Source: Sphingomonadales bacterium (GTDB lineage Bacteria > Pseudomonadota > Alphaproteobacteria > Sphingomonadales > Sphingomonadaceae). From it: DNA of 64,000 nucleotides. The stretch spans positions 186,001 through 250,000 of the forward strand of contig JAIXWO010000018.1 in assembly GCA_027491235.1 (NCBI GenBank), given 5' to 3'. This document shows, piece by piece, positions 55,202 to 64,000 of this stretch. A program made the position numbers and the translations under genes. The notes under the pieces are model-generated. The model saw nothing but the letters and a program-made list of their open reading frames with translations. It was not told the DNA's origin and did no database searches. Each line of letters opens with the position of its first letter. Positions within the stretch are counted from its first letter, which is position 1.

Positions 55202-56461
55202 CTACGCCAGCCAGTCGGGAATGCGCTCCGCATCAAGGATGGTTTCGGCGGCAATCCGGTCTGCGACAACCGCATATTGGTCCCCATCGACCATCACTTC
55301 CGGCACCAGTGGGCGGCTGTTGTAGGTGCTGGCCATCGTCGCGCCATAGGCCCCGGCCGTGCGGAACACGGCGAGATCACCTGAGGCAACTGCATCAATA
55401 TCGCGACCCATGGCGAAGGTATCGCCGCTTTCGCAGACCGGCCCGGCGATGTTCGCGTTCATCCGTTCACCCGTTGGCTGCACGGCGGCAAAGTCATGCC
55501 AGGCATCATACATGGCCGGGCGGGCGAGATCGTTCATCGCGGCATCCACGATAACATAAGGGCGGATCACGCCGGGCTTGATCCAGATGACCTTGGTCAG
55601 CAGGACGCCCGCATTGCCGACAATGACGCGGCCGGGCTCAAACATGAGGGTGACATCCCAGCCCTCGGTCGCGCGGGCGACCATCTGGCCGTAATCGGCG
55701 GGCGAGGGCGGATTTTCTTCCGCCTTATAGGGCACGCCAAGCCCGCCGCCCAAGTCCACGCGCTCGATCTTGTGGCCCATGCCGCGCAGGTCGCCGACGA
55801 GCTGGCCGATGCGGCCATAAGCGGCTTCCAGCGGATCAAGATCGAAGAGCTGGCTGCCAATGTGGAGCGCAACGCCCTGCATGGAAAGGCCGGGCAGATT
55901 GGCCAACCGGTCAAAGATGCCGGGCGCCAGATCAATAGCGACGCCGAACTTGTTTTCTTTTTTGCCGGTCGAGATCTTGGCGTGCGTGCCGGCATCAACG
56001 TCGGGATTTACCCGAAGGGTGGCAACCGCCGTTTTGCCCTTGGACGCCGCGATCTGGGCGAGGACAACGCCTTCTTCCTCCAGCTCAATATTGAACTGGC
56101 CGATGCCGACATCAAGCGCCTGTTCCAACTCGGCGCGGGTCTTGCCGACGCCCGAAAACACAACGTCTTCCGGCTTCATGCCTGCCGAAATGGCGCGTGA
56201 AATCTCACCTCCCGACACGACATCGGCACCATAGCCCTGCTTGGCGAGGACGCGCAGGACAGCGCGGTTAGGGTTGGCCTTAATCGCAAAGGCGATGTGG
56301 GAACGACCAACCGGCGCAATGCCTTCGCGGAACACCTGTGCGTGTCGCTCCAGCGTCGCACGGGAATAGACATATACGGGCGTGCCCACTTCGTCGGCAA
56401 TGCGGGTCAGCGGGACGTCCTCGGCATGGAGGATGCCGTTCTTGATCTGAAAATGGTCCAT
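55202..56461 (-). CDS. lysA: Diaminopimelate decarboxylase
   Basis: A 419-residue fold-III PLP enzyme, last step of lysine synthesis. The PLP lysine is Lys61 in AFAIKANPN; also visible are the Gly-rich phosphate site (VDLGGGLGVPY), HIGSQLFD and the second-subunit Cys loop PVCESGDTF, followed by AGAYGATMASTYNSRP. ATG 56461 (MDHFQIKNGI) is the family start. It is preceded by a small lipoprotein gene and argH on the same strand. Confidence 0.97.
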   Translation of the reverse strand: MDHFQIKNGILHAEDVPLTRIADEVGTPVYVYSRATLERHAQVFREGIAPVGRSHIAFAIKANPNRAVLRVLAKQGYGADVVSGGEISRAISAGMKPEDVVFSGVGKTRAELEQALDVGIGQFNIELEEEGVVLAQIAASKGKTAVATLRVNPDVDAGTHAKISTGKKENKFGVAIDLAPGIFDRLANLPGLSMQGVALHIGSQLFDLDPLEAAYGRIGQLVGDLRGMGHKIERVDLGGGLGVPYKAEENPPSPADYGQMVARATEGWDVTLMFEPGRVIVGNAGVLLTKVIWIKPGVIRPYVIVDAAMNDLARPAMYDAWHDFAAVQPTGERMNANIAGPVCESGDTFAMGRDIDAVASGDLAVFRTAGAYGATMASTYNSRPLVPEVMVDGDQYAVVADRIAAETILDAERIPDWLA

Positions 56462-56468
56462 GGAATTC

Positions 56469-56714
56469 TTAGCCTTTCGGCGGGAGGTCAAACTTGTCGT
56501 CGCGGCGTTCTTCCGAGCGTCTCAAAAGCTCGTCGCTGCGTTTGGGGTTGGCCTGCGTGGAAGGTGCAATCATCTCTTCAACGGTTGGCTGGGTCCGCAC
56601 ATCCTCCGGTTTAACCGGCATGCTCTTCCCATCCTGAGGTTTGAGCTTCACGCGGCCACCGCAGGCCGAAAGGGCCAGTGACAGAGAAACAGCAAGGGCA
56701 ATGGCGCGAATCAT
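56469..56714 (-). CDS. Small lipoprotein between argH and lysA
   Basis: An 81-residue precursor with lipobox LSLALSAC (Cys18) and a proline/charge-rich mature part ([16 protein letters not shown]). A small lipoprotein in this slot next to lysA/argH is common in proteobacteria (LptM/YifL-like in enterics), but the mature sequence is much longer here and homology is unproven. Its ATG (56714) overlaps the argH stop. Confidence 0.75.
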   Translation of the reverse strand: MIRAIALAVSLSLALSACGGRVKLKPQDGKSMPVKPEDVRTQPTVEEMIAPSTQANPKRSDELLRRSEERRDDKFDLPPKG

Positions 56715-58084
56715 GAGATGCCCAATAGCGTCTTTGCATCAGCAATGCGCGCCCGAACCTGCGCCGGCGCGGTGCCGCCATGGCTCATCCGGCTGGCGAC
56801 CGAGGCGTCGACGGTCAGGACGGAAAAGACGCTGTCGTTGATGGCCGGGTTGATGGCCTGAAGATCAGCCAAGGGCAGAGCGGCCAGCGCCAGGCCTTTT
56901 TCCTCAGCGAGCTTGACCGCACGGCCTGTCACATGATGCGCCTCACGGAAGGGAAGACCTGCTTCCCGCACCAGCCAGTCGGCCAAGTCAGTTGCGGTGG
57001 CAAAGCCGCTTTCCGCCAGCGCACGCATCCGGTCCGTGCGGAAGGTGACGCTTTGGGTCATGCCGGTCATGGCCGCGATAGAGAGGGCGAGGAGATCATG
57101 CGCCTCAAACACCGGCGGCTTATCGTCCTGCATGTCTTTGGAATAAGCCAGCGGCAGGCCCTTCATCGTCATCATCAGCGCGTTGAGGCAGCCGGTGATG
57201 CGCCCCGCATGGCCGCGGACAAGCTCGACCGCATCGGGATTGCGCTTTTGCGGCATGATCGAGCTGCCGGTCGACCATTGGTCAGGCAGCGCGACAAAGC
57301 CAAAGGGCTGCGAAGCCCAAATGATGATCTCTTCCGACATGCGCGAAAGGTGGAGCGAACACTGGCTTGCCGCCATCAGATAATCGAGGGCGAAATCCCG
57401 GTCGGACACGCTGTCGAGGCTGTTGTCGGTCGGCTTGGCGAAATCGAGGGCCGATGCTGTCGCATGGCGGTCAATCGGGAAACCCGTTCCCGCAAGCGCG
57501 GCGGCCCCTAGCGGGCACTCATTCAACCGACGACGCGCATCGGCAAAACGATCCCGGTCACGCCGGATCATTTCGTACCAGGCCATCAAATGATGGCCGA
57601 GGGTCACGGGCTGCGCGCTCTGGAGGTGGGTGAAGCCGGGCATCACCGCGTCGGCATGTTCTTCCGCACGGGTGACCAGCGCCTTCTGCAGTTCGATGAG
57701 GCCGAGTTCCACCGCATCGATGGCATCGCGGACCCAGAGGCGGAAATCGGTGGCGACCTGATCATTGCGGGAGCGCGCGGTGTGAAGGCGTCCGGCAGTC
57801 GGGCCGATCAGCTCTGCGAGCCGCGCCTCCGTCGCCATATGGATGTCTTCGAGCGCCAGATCGACTGGCACCCCGTTCGCTTCATATTCCGCCGCAATGG
57901 TGTCGAGACCCTGCGCGATCCTGGCCGCATCCTCTGCTTTCACAATCCCCTGTTCGGCGAGCATGGCGACATGCGCCTTCGACGCGCGAATGTCCTGCTG
58001 CCACAGCCGCTTGTCGAAAGGGATGGAGGCGTTTATCTCACGCATGACGGCGGCCGGACCCTCGGCAAAGCGCCCGCCCCACAT
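56711..58084 (-). CDS. argH: Argininosuccinate lyase
   Basis: A 457-residue fumarase/aspartase-superfamily lyase, last step of arginine synthesis. The N-terminal [48 protein letters not shown] and the superfamily signature [16 protein letters not shown] are all present. ATG 58084 is the natural start, and no in-frame start precedes it. The divergent tlpA gene starts only 16 bases away. The stop overlaps the lipoprotein start; lysA follows. Confidence 0.97.
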   Translation of the reverse strand: MWGGRFAEGPAAVMREINASIPFDKRLWQQDIRASKAHVAMLAEQGIVKAEDAARIAQGLDTIAAEYEANGVPVDLALEDIHMATEARLAELIGPTAGRLHTARSRNDQVATDFRLWVRDAIDAVELGLIELQKALVTRAEEHADAVMPGFTHLQSAQPVTLGHHLMAWYEMIRRDRDRFADARRRLNECPLGAAALAGTGFPIDRHATASALDFAKPTDNSLDSVSDRDFALDYLMAASQCSLHLSRMSEEIIIWASQPFGFVALPDQWSTGSSIMPQKRNPDAVELVRGHAGRITGCLNALMMTMKGLPLAYSKDMQDDKPPVFEAHDLLALSIAAMTGMTQSVTFRTDRMRALAESGFATATDLADWLVREAGLPFREAHHVTGRAVKLAEEKGLALAALPLADLQAINPAINDSVFSVLTVDASVASRMSHGGTAPAQVRARIADAKTLLGIS

Positions 58085-58100
58085 GGAATTGGAGTCTGAC

Positions 58101-58694
58101 TTGCGGCTGTTAATCTCAACTGTCCTTTTGCTCGGCCTGACGGTTGCGGGCTGCGATAAGCAATCCGACCCCAAGCCGCAAGGCGAAGCGCCGCAATCAT
58201 CGCCTGCACAGCCCCAAGCGGAGCTTTCCGGCGCGAAGGAACTGACCGGCACCATCGACCGCAGCCATAAGGGTGAGGCGATGCCCGACGTATCGTTTGA
58301 AGCACCCGATGGCGCGTCGGTGAAACTCGCCGCGTTCAAGGGACAGCCCGTCCTCGTCAACGTCTGGGCGACATGGTGCGGCCCCTGCATCGCCGAAATG
58401 CCGACCATCGAGAAACTGGCGACGCGCGAAGCCGGGCGACTTCAGGTGCTGGCCGTCAGTCAGGACATGAAGGGCCGCCCCGCTGTTGAGAAATGGTGGA
58501 ATGCCCAAGGGTTCAAGACACTACAGCCCTATGTCGACAAGAAGGGTGATCTCGGCTTTGCGCTGGGCGGCGGCGCGCTGCCGACGACGATCCTCTACGA
58601 TAAGGACGGCAAGGAAGTCTGGCGCATGGTCGGCGGGGCGGAATGGGACAATGACGCGTCCAAAAAGCTGATCGAAGAGGCGTTCGGGACGTAG
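58101..58694 (+). CDS. TlpA/ResA-type thioredoxin lipoprotein
   Basis: A 197-residue periplasmic disulfide reductase or cytochrome c maturation-type thioredoxin. The lipobox is LTVAGC (Cys18), then a Pro/Gln/Ser linker and a thioredoxin fold with active site WATWCGPC and cis-Pro in [10 protein letters not shown] choose TTG 58101 because GGAG is 6 bases before it; the alternative ATG 58083 would overlap the argH start codon and weaken the signal peptide. The arginase-family gene follows 2 bases after the stop. Confidence 0.9.
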   Translation: MRLLISTVLLLGLTVAGCDKQSDPKPQGEAPQSSPAQPQAELSGAKELTGTIDRSHKGEAMPDVSFEAPDGASVKLAAFKGQPVLVNVWATWCGPCIAEMPTIEKLATREAGRLQVLAVSQDMKGRPAVEKWWNAQGFKTLQPYVDKKGDLGFALGGGALPTTILYDKDGKEVWRMVGGAEWDNDASKKLIEEAFGT

Positions 58695-58696
58695 CC

Positions 58697-59488
58697 TTGA
58701 GACACGTCCACCTGATCGGCCTGCCGACTGACTCCCATTCGTCCTTCCTGCGTGGCCCGGCACAAGCGCCGGACCTGATCCGTGCCGCTCTGCGGTCCGA
58801 CCACAGCAATATGGCCGCCGAGAATGGGCGCGAGATAGGCGTCGACATCCCGTTCGAGGATCTGGGTGATCTACCGCTAACCGAAGGCGCAGGTGATTTT
58901 GAGATAATCCGCGCGGCAGCGGAAGCGGCGGCGCGGGAGGGAGCCTCTCCAATCTTCCTCGGCGGTGATCATATGGTGACCAACCCGATCGTGCAGGGAC
59001 TGGCGGCCGTGCTCGGACCGGTCAACATCCTGCATTTTGATGCCCATCCTGACACCTATCACGATTTTGAAGGCGACCCGCTGAGCCACGCCTCGCCCTT
59101 TGCGCGGATTATGGAAGGCGGCCATGCCCGCCGCCTCATTCAGGTCGGCTTGCGCACCGTCAACGCGCATTGCCGCGAACAGGCGAAGCGCTTCGGCGCG
59201 GAGATGATCGAGATGCGCGACTTCGCGGCCGGCAAGGTGCCGATCCCGGAAGCGCCGCTTTATGTAAGCCTCGATCTCGACGCGCTCGACCCGGCCTTCG
59301 CGCCCGGCGTGTCGCACCATGAGCCGGGCGGCCTGTCGGTTCGGGATGTTCTCAATGTGCTCCACCGCATCAAGGGGCCGATCATCGGTGCGGATATCGT
59401 GGAGTATAATCCCACGCGCGATATCAATGGGATGACGGCGGTTGTTGCGGCGAAGTTTCTGAAGGAATTGGCGGGGTTAGCGGGTTAA
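58697..59488 (+). CDS. Arginase/agmatinase family ureohydrolase
   Basis: A 263-residue binuclear manganese hydrolase. Metal motifs are GGDHMVT, FDAHPDTY and SLDLDALDPAFAPG. It hydrolyses arginine, agmatine or a related guanidino compound; the sequence does not fix the substrate. The start is TTG 58697, as there is no earlier ATG consistent with the conserved N-terminus (LIGLPTDSHSSFLRGP). It lies 2 bases after tlpA and divergent from argH, so arginine synthesis and guanidino hydrolysis sit back to back. Confidence 0.92.
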   Translation: MRHVHLIGLPTDSHSSFLRGPAQAPDLIRAALRSDHSNMAAENGREIGVDIPFEDLGDLPLTEGAGDFEIIRAAAEAAAREGASPIFLGGDHMVTNPIVQGLAAVLGPVNILHFDAHPDTYHDFEGDPLSHASPFARIMEGGHARRLIQVGLRTVNAHCREQAKRFGAEMIEMRDFAAGKVPIPEAPLYVSLDLDALDPAFAPGVSHHEPGGLSVRDVLNVLHRIKGPIIGADIVEYNPTRDINGMTAVVAAKFLKELAGLAG

Positions 59489-59505
59489 GGCGCTCATTCA
59501 CCAAA

Positions 59506-59635
59506 CCGTCATTCCCGCGAAGGCGGGAATCCAAGGTCACGCTGTTGGGCTGATTTGAACCACATAAGGACGTCCAGTTCCTCCCCCTTTCGGGTATTGA
59601 GGTGTTCATGGATTCCCGCCTTCGCGGGAATGACG
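59506..59635. repeat. Inverted pair of GTCATTCCCGCGAAGG repeats
   Basis: CCGTCATTCCCGCGAAGGCGGGAATCC (59506-59532) and its mirror GGATTCCCGCCTTCGCGGGAATGACG (59610-59635) flank about 77 bases between convergent genes. Each copy also folds on itself (CCCGCgaagGCGGG). Confidence 0.85.
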
Positions 59636-59642
59636 ATATGGA

Positions 59643-60779
59643 TTAGTGACTCAGACGCTCCACGCTCACGCTCTCCGGCGTCACACCGAGTTCGGTCATC
59701 TCTTCCGGCCAATCACGTCCCGTCACCAGCGCCGCCGCCAGCGCCGACATGGCTGGCGACGTCTGCAAGCCGAACCCGCCTTGCCCGGCCAGCCAGAAGA
59801 AGCCCGGTGCATCGGGCGCAAAACCTGCGACGGGCATCCGGTCTTTCACGAAGGAACGCAGGCCTGCCCAGCGACCGGTGATGCGCGGAACAGGCATCGT
59901 CGTGAACTGTTCGACGCGCCAGGCGGCGAGGGCCTGATCATATTCCTCGGCCTGCGCGTCGCATGGCTCGCTGTCGGTCTCATCATTGGGGCAGGCGAGC
60001 AAACGGTTGCCCTGCGGCAGGATGTAGAAGACATCGCCCGGCGTCTTGATGAACGGCCAGTCGCGCACGTCGGTCCCATCGGGCGGATCAAAGACGATGA
60101 TCGTCCGGCGCTTCGGGCTCAGGCCGATGGGCTGGACACTCGCAAGGCCCGCAATCCGGTCGGCCCATGAACCGGCGGCATTGACGATGATGGGGGCGGA
60201 GTAGCTCTCACCCGCTTCGGTGGTCGCTGTCCAGTCGCGGCCTTGGCGGGTGAGGGTGGCGACGCGGTGGCGGACAAGGACGGTGCCATGGCTGCGCGCC
60301 TTCCTCGCAAAGCCCTGCAAAAGCGCATCGGCATCAAGGCTGCGTCCGCCATGGTCGACCAGACCTGCAACGATGGCGTCGGGGCCAAAGCGCAAGAGCG
60401 GGCAGAGTGCGCGCATCCGGTCTTCGTCGGCATCTTCGACCGTATCGGTAAATCGCCGCATCTCGGTGCCGAGAACATCCAGTTCAGGCAACATCTCCTG
60501 CGTGGCGATGAACAAGGCAGGTTTGGGCGTTGCCAGCGGGACGTCGGTAAAGCCCTCGGGCGGGGCATCGAAGAACGGGCGGCTCCACGCCGTCAGCCCG
60601 CGCACCAGGGGATTGCCGAGGCCGAAGTGGTAGAAGGCCGCGCTCCGCCCCGAGCTGTGATAGCCGACAGCGTCTTCGGCTTCGAGCGCGACGACCTTGC
60701 CATGCTCGGCCAAACGGGCGGCGACAGAAAGCCCTGCGATGCCGCCGCCGATGACGATGAAGTCGGCTGTTTGGGTCAT
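59643..60779 (-). CDS. FAD-dependent oxidoreductase (D-amino acid oxidase/glycine oxidase-like)
   Basis: A 378-residue DAO-family flavoprotein: FAD Rossmann motif FIVIGGGIAGLSVAARL, SSGRSAAF, and the C-terminal FAD segment GFFWLAGQGGFGLQTSPAM. Substrates in the family include D-amino acids, glycine, sarcosine and related amines. ATG 60779 (MTQTADFIV). Stands alone, with repeats on both sides. Confidence 0.9.
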   Translation of the reverse strand: MTQTADFIVIGGGIAGLSVAARLAEHGKVVALEAEDAVGYHSSGRSAAFYHFGLGNPLVRGLTAWSRPFFDAPPEGFTDVPLATPKPALFIATQEMLPELDVLGTEMRRFTDTVEDADEDRMRALCPLLRFGPDAIVAGLVDHGGRSLDADALLQGFARKARSHGTVLVRHRVATLTRQGRDWTATTEAGESYSAPIIVNAAGSWADRIAGLASVQPIGLSPKRRTIIVFDPPDGTDVRDWPFIKTPGDVFYILPQGNRLLACPNDETDSEPCDAQAEEYDQALAAWRVEQFTTMPVPRITGRWAGLRSFVKDRMPVAGFAPDAPGFFWLAGQGGFGLQTSPAMSALAAALVTGRDWPEEMTELGVTPESVSVERLSH

Positions 60780-60800
60780 GCTGTTGTCGCCTTCTCTTTA

Positions 60801-60897
60801 CCGTCACCCTGAACTTGTTTCAGGGTCCATGAACACTGTCGATGCAAAACTGTCAGCACCGTTTTCATGGATGCTGAAACAAGTTCAGCATGACGGG
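60801..60897. repeat. Inverted pair of CTGAAC-type repeats
   Basis: CCGTCACCCTGAACTTGTTTCAGGGTCCATGA (60801-60831) and a mirrored CATGGATGCTGAAACAAGTTCAGCATGACGGG (60866-60897) lie between the flavoprotein and dapD, the same family as at 27817 and 30741. Confidence 0.85.
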
Positions 60898-60908
60898 AAG
60901 GGGAGATT

Positions 60909-61745
60909 TCAATCCCGCAGCAGTTCGTTGATCGCGGTCTTTGCCCGCGTCTGCGCATCGACGCGCTTCACGATGACGGCGCACGATAGGCTCGGGCCGG
61001 GCGTGCCATCGGGCAGGGGCTTTCCGGGCAGCGCGCCGGGGACGACGACCGAGTAAGACGGCACGCGGCCGACGAAGATTTCGCCCGTCGCGCGGTCGAT
61101 GATCTTGGACGTGGAGGACAGGAACACGCCCATGGCGAGCACGGCGCCTTCTTCCACAACGACGCCTTCAACGACTTCGGAGCGTGCGCCGATGAAGCAA
61201 TTGTCTTCAATGATGACGGGGCCGGCCTGAAGCGGCTCCAGCACGCCGCCAATGCCGACGCCGCCCGAAAGGTGGACGTTCTTGCCGATCTGCGCGCAGC
61301 TGCCGACGGTCGCCCAGGTGTCGACCATCGTGCCTTCGCCGACCGAGGCGCCGAGGTTCACGAAGCTGGGCATCAGCACGACGTTCTTGCCGATATGCGC
61401 GCCGCGGCGGACGATGGAGCCGGGCACCGCGCGGAAGCCGGCGTCACGGAAGCGGTTCTCATCCCAGCCTTCAAACTTGGACGGCACCTTGTCCCACCAA
61501 TGCGCGCCGCCGGGGCCGCCGGGGATGGCTTCCATGTCGTTGATGCGGAAGGACAGGAGCACGGCCTTCTTCAGCCACTGATTGACCTGCCAGCTGCCTT
61601 CGACCTTTTCGGCCACCCGGCGTTCACCGCTGTCGAGCAGGTCGAGCGCGGCAACCACCGCGTCGCGCGCGTCGCCGGTCGTTGCGGGCGAGAGGGTGTC
61701 GCGGGCGTCCCAAAGGGCTTCGATGGTCTGTTCAAGCGTGGTCAT
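60909..61745 (-). CDS. dapD: Tetrahydrodipicolinate N-succinyltransferase
   Basis: A 278-residue trimeric left-handed beta-helix acyltransferase of the lysine/diaminopimelate pathway. The N-terminal helix domain is followed by hexapeptide repeats ([33 protein letters not shown] in short units) and [25 protein letters not shown]. With lysA 4.5 kb away it supplies the same pathway, but not in one operon. ATG 61745 overlaps the upstream HAD gene as ATGA. Confidence 0.97.
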   Translation of the reverse strand: MTTLEQTIEALWDARDTLSPATTGDARDAVVAALDLLDSGERRVAEKVEGSWQVNQWLKKAVLLSFRINDMEAIPGGPGGAHWWDKVPSKFEGWDENRFRDAGFRAVPGSIVRRGAHIGKNVVLMPSFVNLGASVGEGTMVDTWATVGSCAQIGKNVHLSGGVGIGGVLEPLQAGPVIIEDNCFIGARSEVVEGVVVEEGAVLAMGVFLSSTSKIIDRATGEIFVGRVPSYSVVVPGALPGKPLPDGTPGPSLSCAVIVKRVDAQTRAKTAINELLRD

Positions 61746-62416
61746 GCGTTATCCTGTAGTGAAAGCCCGGAAAGCCAGGCGGTGATCTCATGGGTTTCAT
61801 GGTCGATGAAAGACGGGCAGGCCTCGCCATTGGCCTGTTCGGAGCCGTTATTGACCCAAAGCGTCGTCATGCCAATGTCCTTGGCGGGCTTCAAATTGCG
61901 GGCCATGTCTTCGGCGAACAGCGCGCTCGTCGGTGTCACCCCCCAAGCTTTGCAAAAGCCCGCATAGGCGTCCGGGTGCGGTTTGGGCTGATAGTCCATC
62001 ATGTGAATATCGTGCACCGCCTCGAAGCAGTCTTCGAGTCCCAAGGCGCTCAAAACGCGCTCGGCATAGGGCACATCGCCGTTGGTGAAGACCAGTCGAC
62101 GGCCCGGCAAAGCCATCAGCGCATCTTTCAAATCCGGATTGGCGGACACGCGGTCCATCTCAATGTCGTGGACGAAGTCCAAAAAATGGTGCGGGTCTGT
62201 GCCATGCTGGGACATCAGGCCGGACAATGTCGTGCCGTGATCGCGAAAATACTGCTTTTGGATCCGGTGTGCTTCCGTCTCATCGACGCTGAACAGGTTG
62301 CGCAGATAGGCGTTCATGCGCGCGTCAATCAACGCAAAAAGGTCGCATGACGCGGGATAAAGCGTGTTGTCGAGATCAAAGATCCAAGTGTCGATGTGGT
62401 GCAGCGCAGGCGTCAT
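61742..62416 (-). CDS. HAD-superfamily pyrimidine 5'-nucleotidase
   Basis: A 224-residue haloacid-dehalogenase phosphatase of the SSM1/YjjG-like type: nucleophile motif [10 protein letters not shown], motif II VFTNGD and motif III/IV region [11 protein letters not shown]. It would dephosphorylate nucleotides or related metabolites. ATG 62416 ([11 protein letters not shown]). Translated directly ahead of dapD through an ATGA overlap. Confidence 0.88.
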   Translation of the reverse strand: MTPALHHIDTWIFDLDNTLYPASCDLFALIDARMNAYLRNLFSVDETEAHRIQKQYFRDHGTTLSGLMSQHGTDPHHFLDFVHDIEMDRVSANPDLKDALMALPGRRLVFTNGDVPYAERVLSALGLEDCFEAVHDIHMMDYQPKPHPDAYAGFCKAWGVTPTSALFAEDMARNLKPAKDIGMTTLWVNNGSEQANGEACPSFIDHETHEITAWLSGLSLQDNA

Positions 62417-62567
62417 GACCCGCCCATAGTCACAAGACCTGCAAACTTAAAGCACCTGCCGCCGTTAACGCACTTATGGTCTGTAATTACCTCCACAATG
62501 GCGGCATTGTTAAGGCGCCGTTAGCCGAGGGGCGACCTAATTTCGGCAGCGTCCGGTGGGGTTTTGA

Positions 62568-64000
62568 ATGAGCAGGAAGAGTGTACTTGCCTTTGGCACG
62601 TTGATGATTTTGGCGCCCGCTTTGGCCGCCTGTGGGGGCGGCAGCGGTGCCGCCAGCGGTCCACAGACGCCGAGTGCCGTCGCTGTGCCACCGCCGCCCG
62701 CGCCACCACCGCCGCCACCTTCAAATGTGGACTACAACACGCCGGAATATCAGCGCTCCAACGCGGCGACGAAAATCAGCGCGATTACGGCCTATGCTGC
62801 AGGCGCAACGGGGCAGGGCATTATGGCTGCCGTCATTGATAGCGGTGTGAACCCCAGTCTGCCTGAATTTGCGGGAAAGATCAGCGCCGCCTCCCGCGAC
62901 ATCGCGGGCAACCGGGGCATGGGCGACGAAGATGGGCATGGAACCTCGGTCGCCGCCGTTCTGCTCGGCGCCAAGAACGATTCTGACACGCACGGTGTGG
63001 CATTCAATGCGACATTATTGGCTCTGCGGACCGATACGCCCGGTAGTTGCGCGAATACGGCGCCGGATGGAGGTTGCAGTCATAATGATATGGCCATCGC
63101 CTCTGCGATCGACATCGCGGTGTCGAATGGCGCGAAGGTGGTCAACATGTCGCTGGGCGGCGCTGGCCCCAACTCTACCCTGCGCGCAGCGATGGGGCGT
63201 GCGACGGCGGCGGGCACTATCCTTGTCATTTCTGCGGGCAATGATGGCCTCGCCAGCCCTGATGCATTCGCCTTGATCGCCAATGACGCGGTGGCGCGCA
63301 ACCTCATCATCGTGGCAGGCGGGGTGGATGACGCCAATGCGATCTCCGTCTTTTCAACCGGGGGCAGTAATCAGGCAGGGTCAACCGCGAGCCGCTACGT
63401 CGTGGCGCTCGCCAACCGGGTGCGGACCATCAACGAAACAGGTGCGGCCATTTTGGCCAGCGGCACATCTTATGCAGCGCCTGCTGTGTCCGGCGCGATA
63501 GCGCTGCTCGCACAGGCATTTCCAAACCTGACCAGCGCACAGATTGTGGACCTGCTCCTGTCTTCCGCGCGGGATTTGGGGGCTGCCGGTGTCGACCCTG
63601 TCTATGGTCGCGGCCTTGTCGATTTGGCGTCGGCCTTCGCCGCGCGCGGGGCCACGTCTGTTGCGGGGACAACTGTGCCGGTGTCGATGACGGACAATGG
63701 CACGCTGTCTGCGCCGATGGGGGATGCGTCGCTCACCGGCCTCTCGACTGTGTTTCAGGACGCTTATGGCCGTGCCTATGGGGCGGACTTGGAAGGCACA
63801 TTTTCGCGCAGCTATTCCGGTGGCCGCCTTTGGTCTTCGCTCAATGCAGATGGCCGGACAGCGGGCGTCGGTTATGGCATGACGGGTGTGGCCCTTTCTG
63901 TGTCGGGCGATGTCCGCACCGGTCAAGTCGGCCCGCTGGCCATAACTGATCAGGCGCAGCGCGCTGCCCGCCTGATGGCCGGGTGGGTGGTCTCCCGCCT
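62568..64000 (+). CDS. S8 (subtilisin-like) serine protease lipoprotein with proline linker (cut by right edge)
   Basis: 477 residues are visible. The lipobox LAAC gives Cys22; a Gly/Ser/Pro linker (PPPPAPPPPPP, about residues 41-51) follows, then a subtilase catalytic domain with Asp91 (AVIDSGVN), His124 (DEDGHGTSVAA) and Ser301 (ASGTSYAAPAVSG). The oxyanion Asn is probably Asn224 in SAGND. From about residue 350 a different, beta-rich C-terminal part starts (GTTVPVSMTDNGTLSAP ... GGRLWSSLNADG), possibly a barrel or adhesin-like segment of the S8-autotransporter type, and runs off the edge. ATG 62568 is 151 bases after the HAD gene start on the other strand. Confidence 0.9.
   Translation, partial: MSRKSVLAFGTLMILAPALAACGGGSGAASGPQTPSAVAVPPPPAPPPPPPSNVDYNTPEYQRSNAATKISAITAYAAGATGQGIMAAVIDSGVNPSLPEFAGKISAASRDIAGNRGMGDEDGHGTSVAAVLLGAKNDSDTHGVAFNATLLALRTDTPGSCANTAPDGGCSHNDMAIASAIDIAVSNGAKVVNMSLGGAGPNSTLRAAMGRATAAGTILVISAGNDGLASPDAFALIANDAVARNLIIVAGGVDDANAISVFSTGGSNQAGSTASRYVVALANRVRTINETGAAILASGTSYAAPAVSGAIALLAQAFPNLTSAQIVDLLLSSARDLGAAGVDPVYGRGLVDLASAFAARGATSVAGTTVPVSMTDNGTLSAPMGDASLTGLSTVFQDAYGRAYGADLEGTFSRSYSGGRLWSSLNADGRTAGVGYGMTGVALSVSGDVRTGQVGPLAITDQAQRAARLMAGWVVSR

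Overview
The window comes from a GC-rich alphaproteobacterial chromosome, most likely a member of the order Sphingomonadales. I infer this from several traits together: a PEPxxWA-type exosortase-sorted protein, an F1-only atp cluster (atpH-A-G-D-C) whose beta subunit carries a long Ala/Lys/Pro tail, the pstS-C-A-B-phoU-phoB order behind a membrane-free PhoR, CpaF and PhaR homologues, and many short hairpin repeats between genes. Species cannot be read from the sequence. I see no prophage, insertion sequence, integrase, CRISPR array or rRNA operon. The layout is that of an ordinary core chromosome with densely packed, often ATGA-overlapping operons.

Left part (1-16 kb): an S9 peptidase cut by the window edge, a small conserved protein followed by a possible small RNA, class II DAHP synthase (aromatic amino acid entry), a globin-coupled chemoreceptor convergent with a tandem-PilZ protein, and a carotenoid oxygenase divergent from a TetR regulator with a paired palindrome between them. 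Next comes the phosphate block, read leftward: a hydroxyacid dehydrogenase and an NTF2-like protein lead into phoR, then a Pho box, then pstS-pstC-pstA-pstB-phoU-phoB.

Middle part (16-40 kb): cysS with a coupled membrane protein; a cobalamin riboswitch controlling btuB-btuF-btuC-btuD; a Pseudomonas-like class II polyhydroxyalkanoate (PHA) synthase gene with its phaZ depolymerase, divergent from an alpha-methylacyl-CoA racemase and a thiolase-like gene; an M13 peptidase; a small GIY-YIG protein bracketed by inverted repeats; an MHS-type transporter; alanine racemase; the PHA regulator phaR preceded by TGC-rich operator-like repeats; an exported amidohydrolase, S41 peptidase and methyltransferase; and a solitary cpaF.

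Right part (40-64 kb): an EamA permease, the F1 ATP synthase operon with intercistronic hairpins, a dienelactone hydrolase pair, a DUF1203-Ada-ferritin-like group, a crotonase-EVE pair, a Bcr/CflA exporter, a quinone oxidoreductase, tRNA-His(GTG), leucine dehydrogenase, a PEP-CTERM protein, lysA-lipoprotein-argH, a TlpA thioredoxin with an arginase-family enzyme, a D-amino-acid-oxidase-like enzyme, dapD with a HAD phosphatase, and a proline-linked S8 protease lipoprotein cut by the right edge.

The clearest functional groupings are phosphate sensing and uptake, vitamin B12 uptake, storage-polymer metabolism (phaC, phaZ, phaR, acyl-CoA enzymes), and lysine/arginine biosynthesis. Nothing here is unmistakably a new system. 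The items most worth checking are the class II phaC-phaZ pair in this lineage, the repeat-bracketed GIY-YIG gene, the small RNA candidate, and the TetR and PhaR operator candidates.
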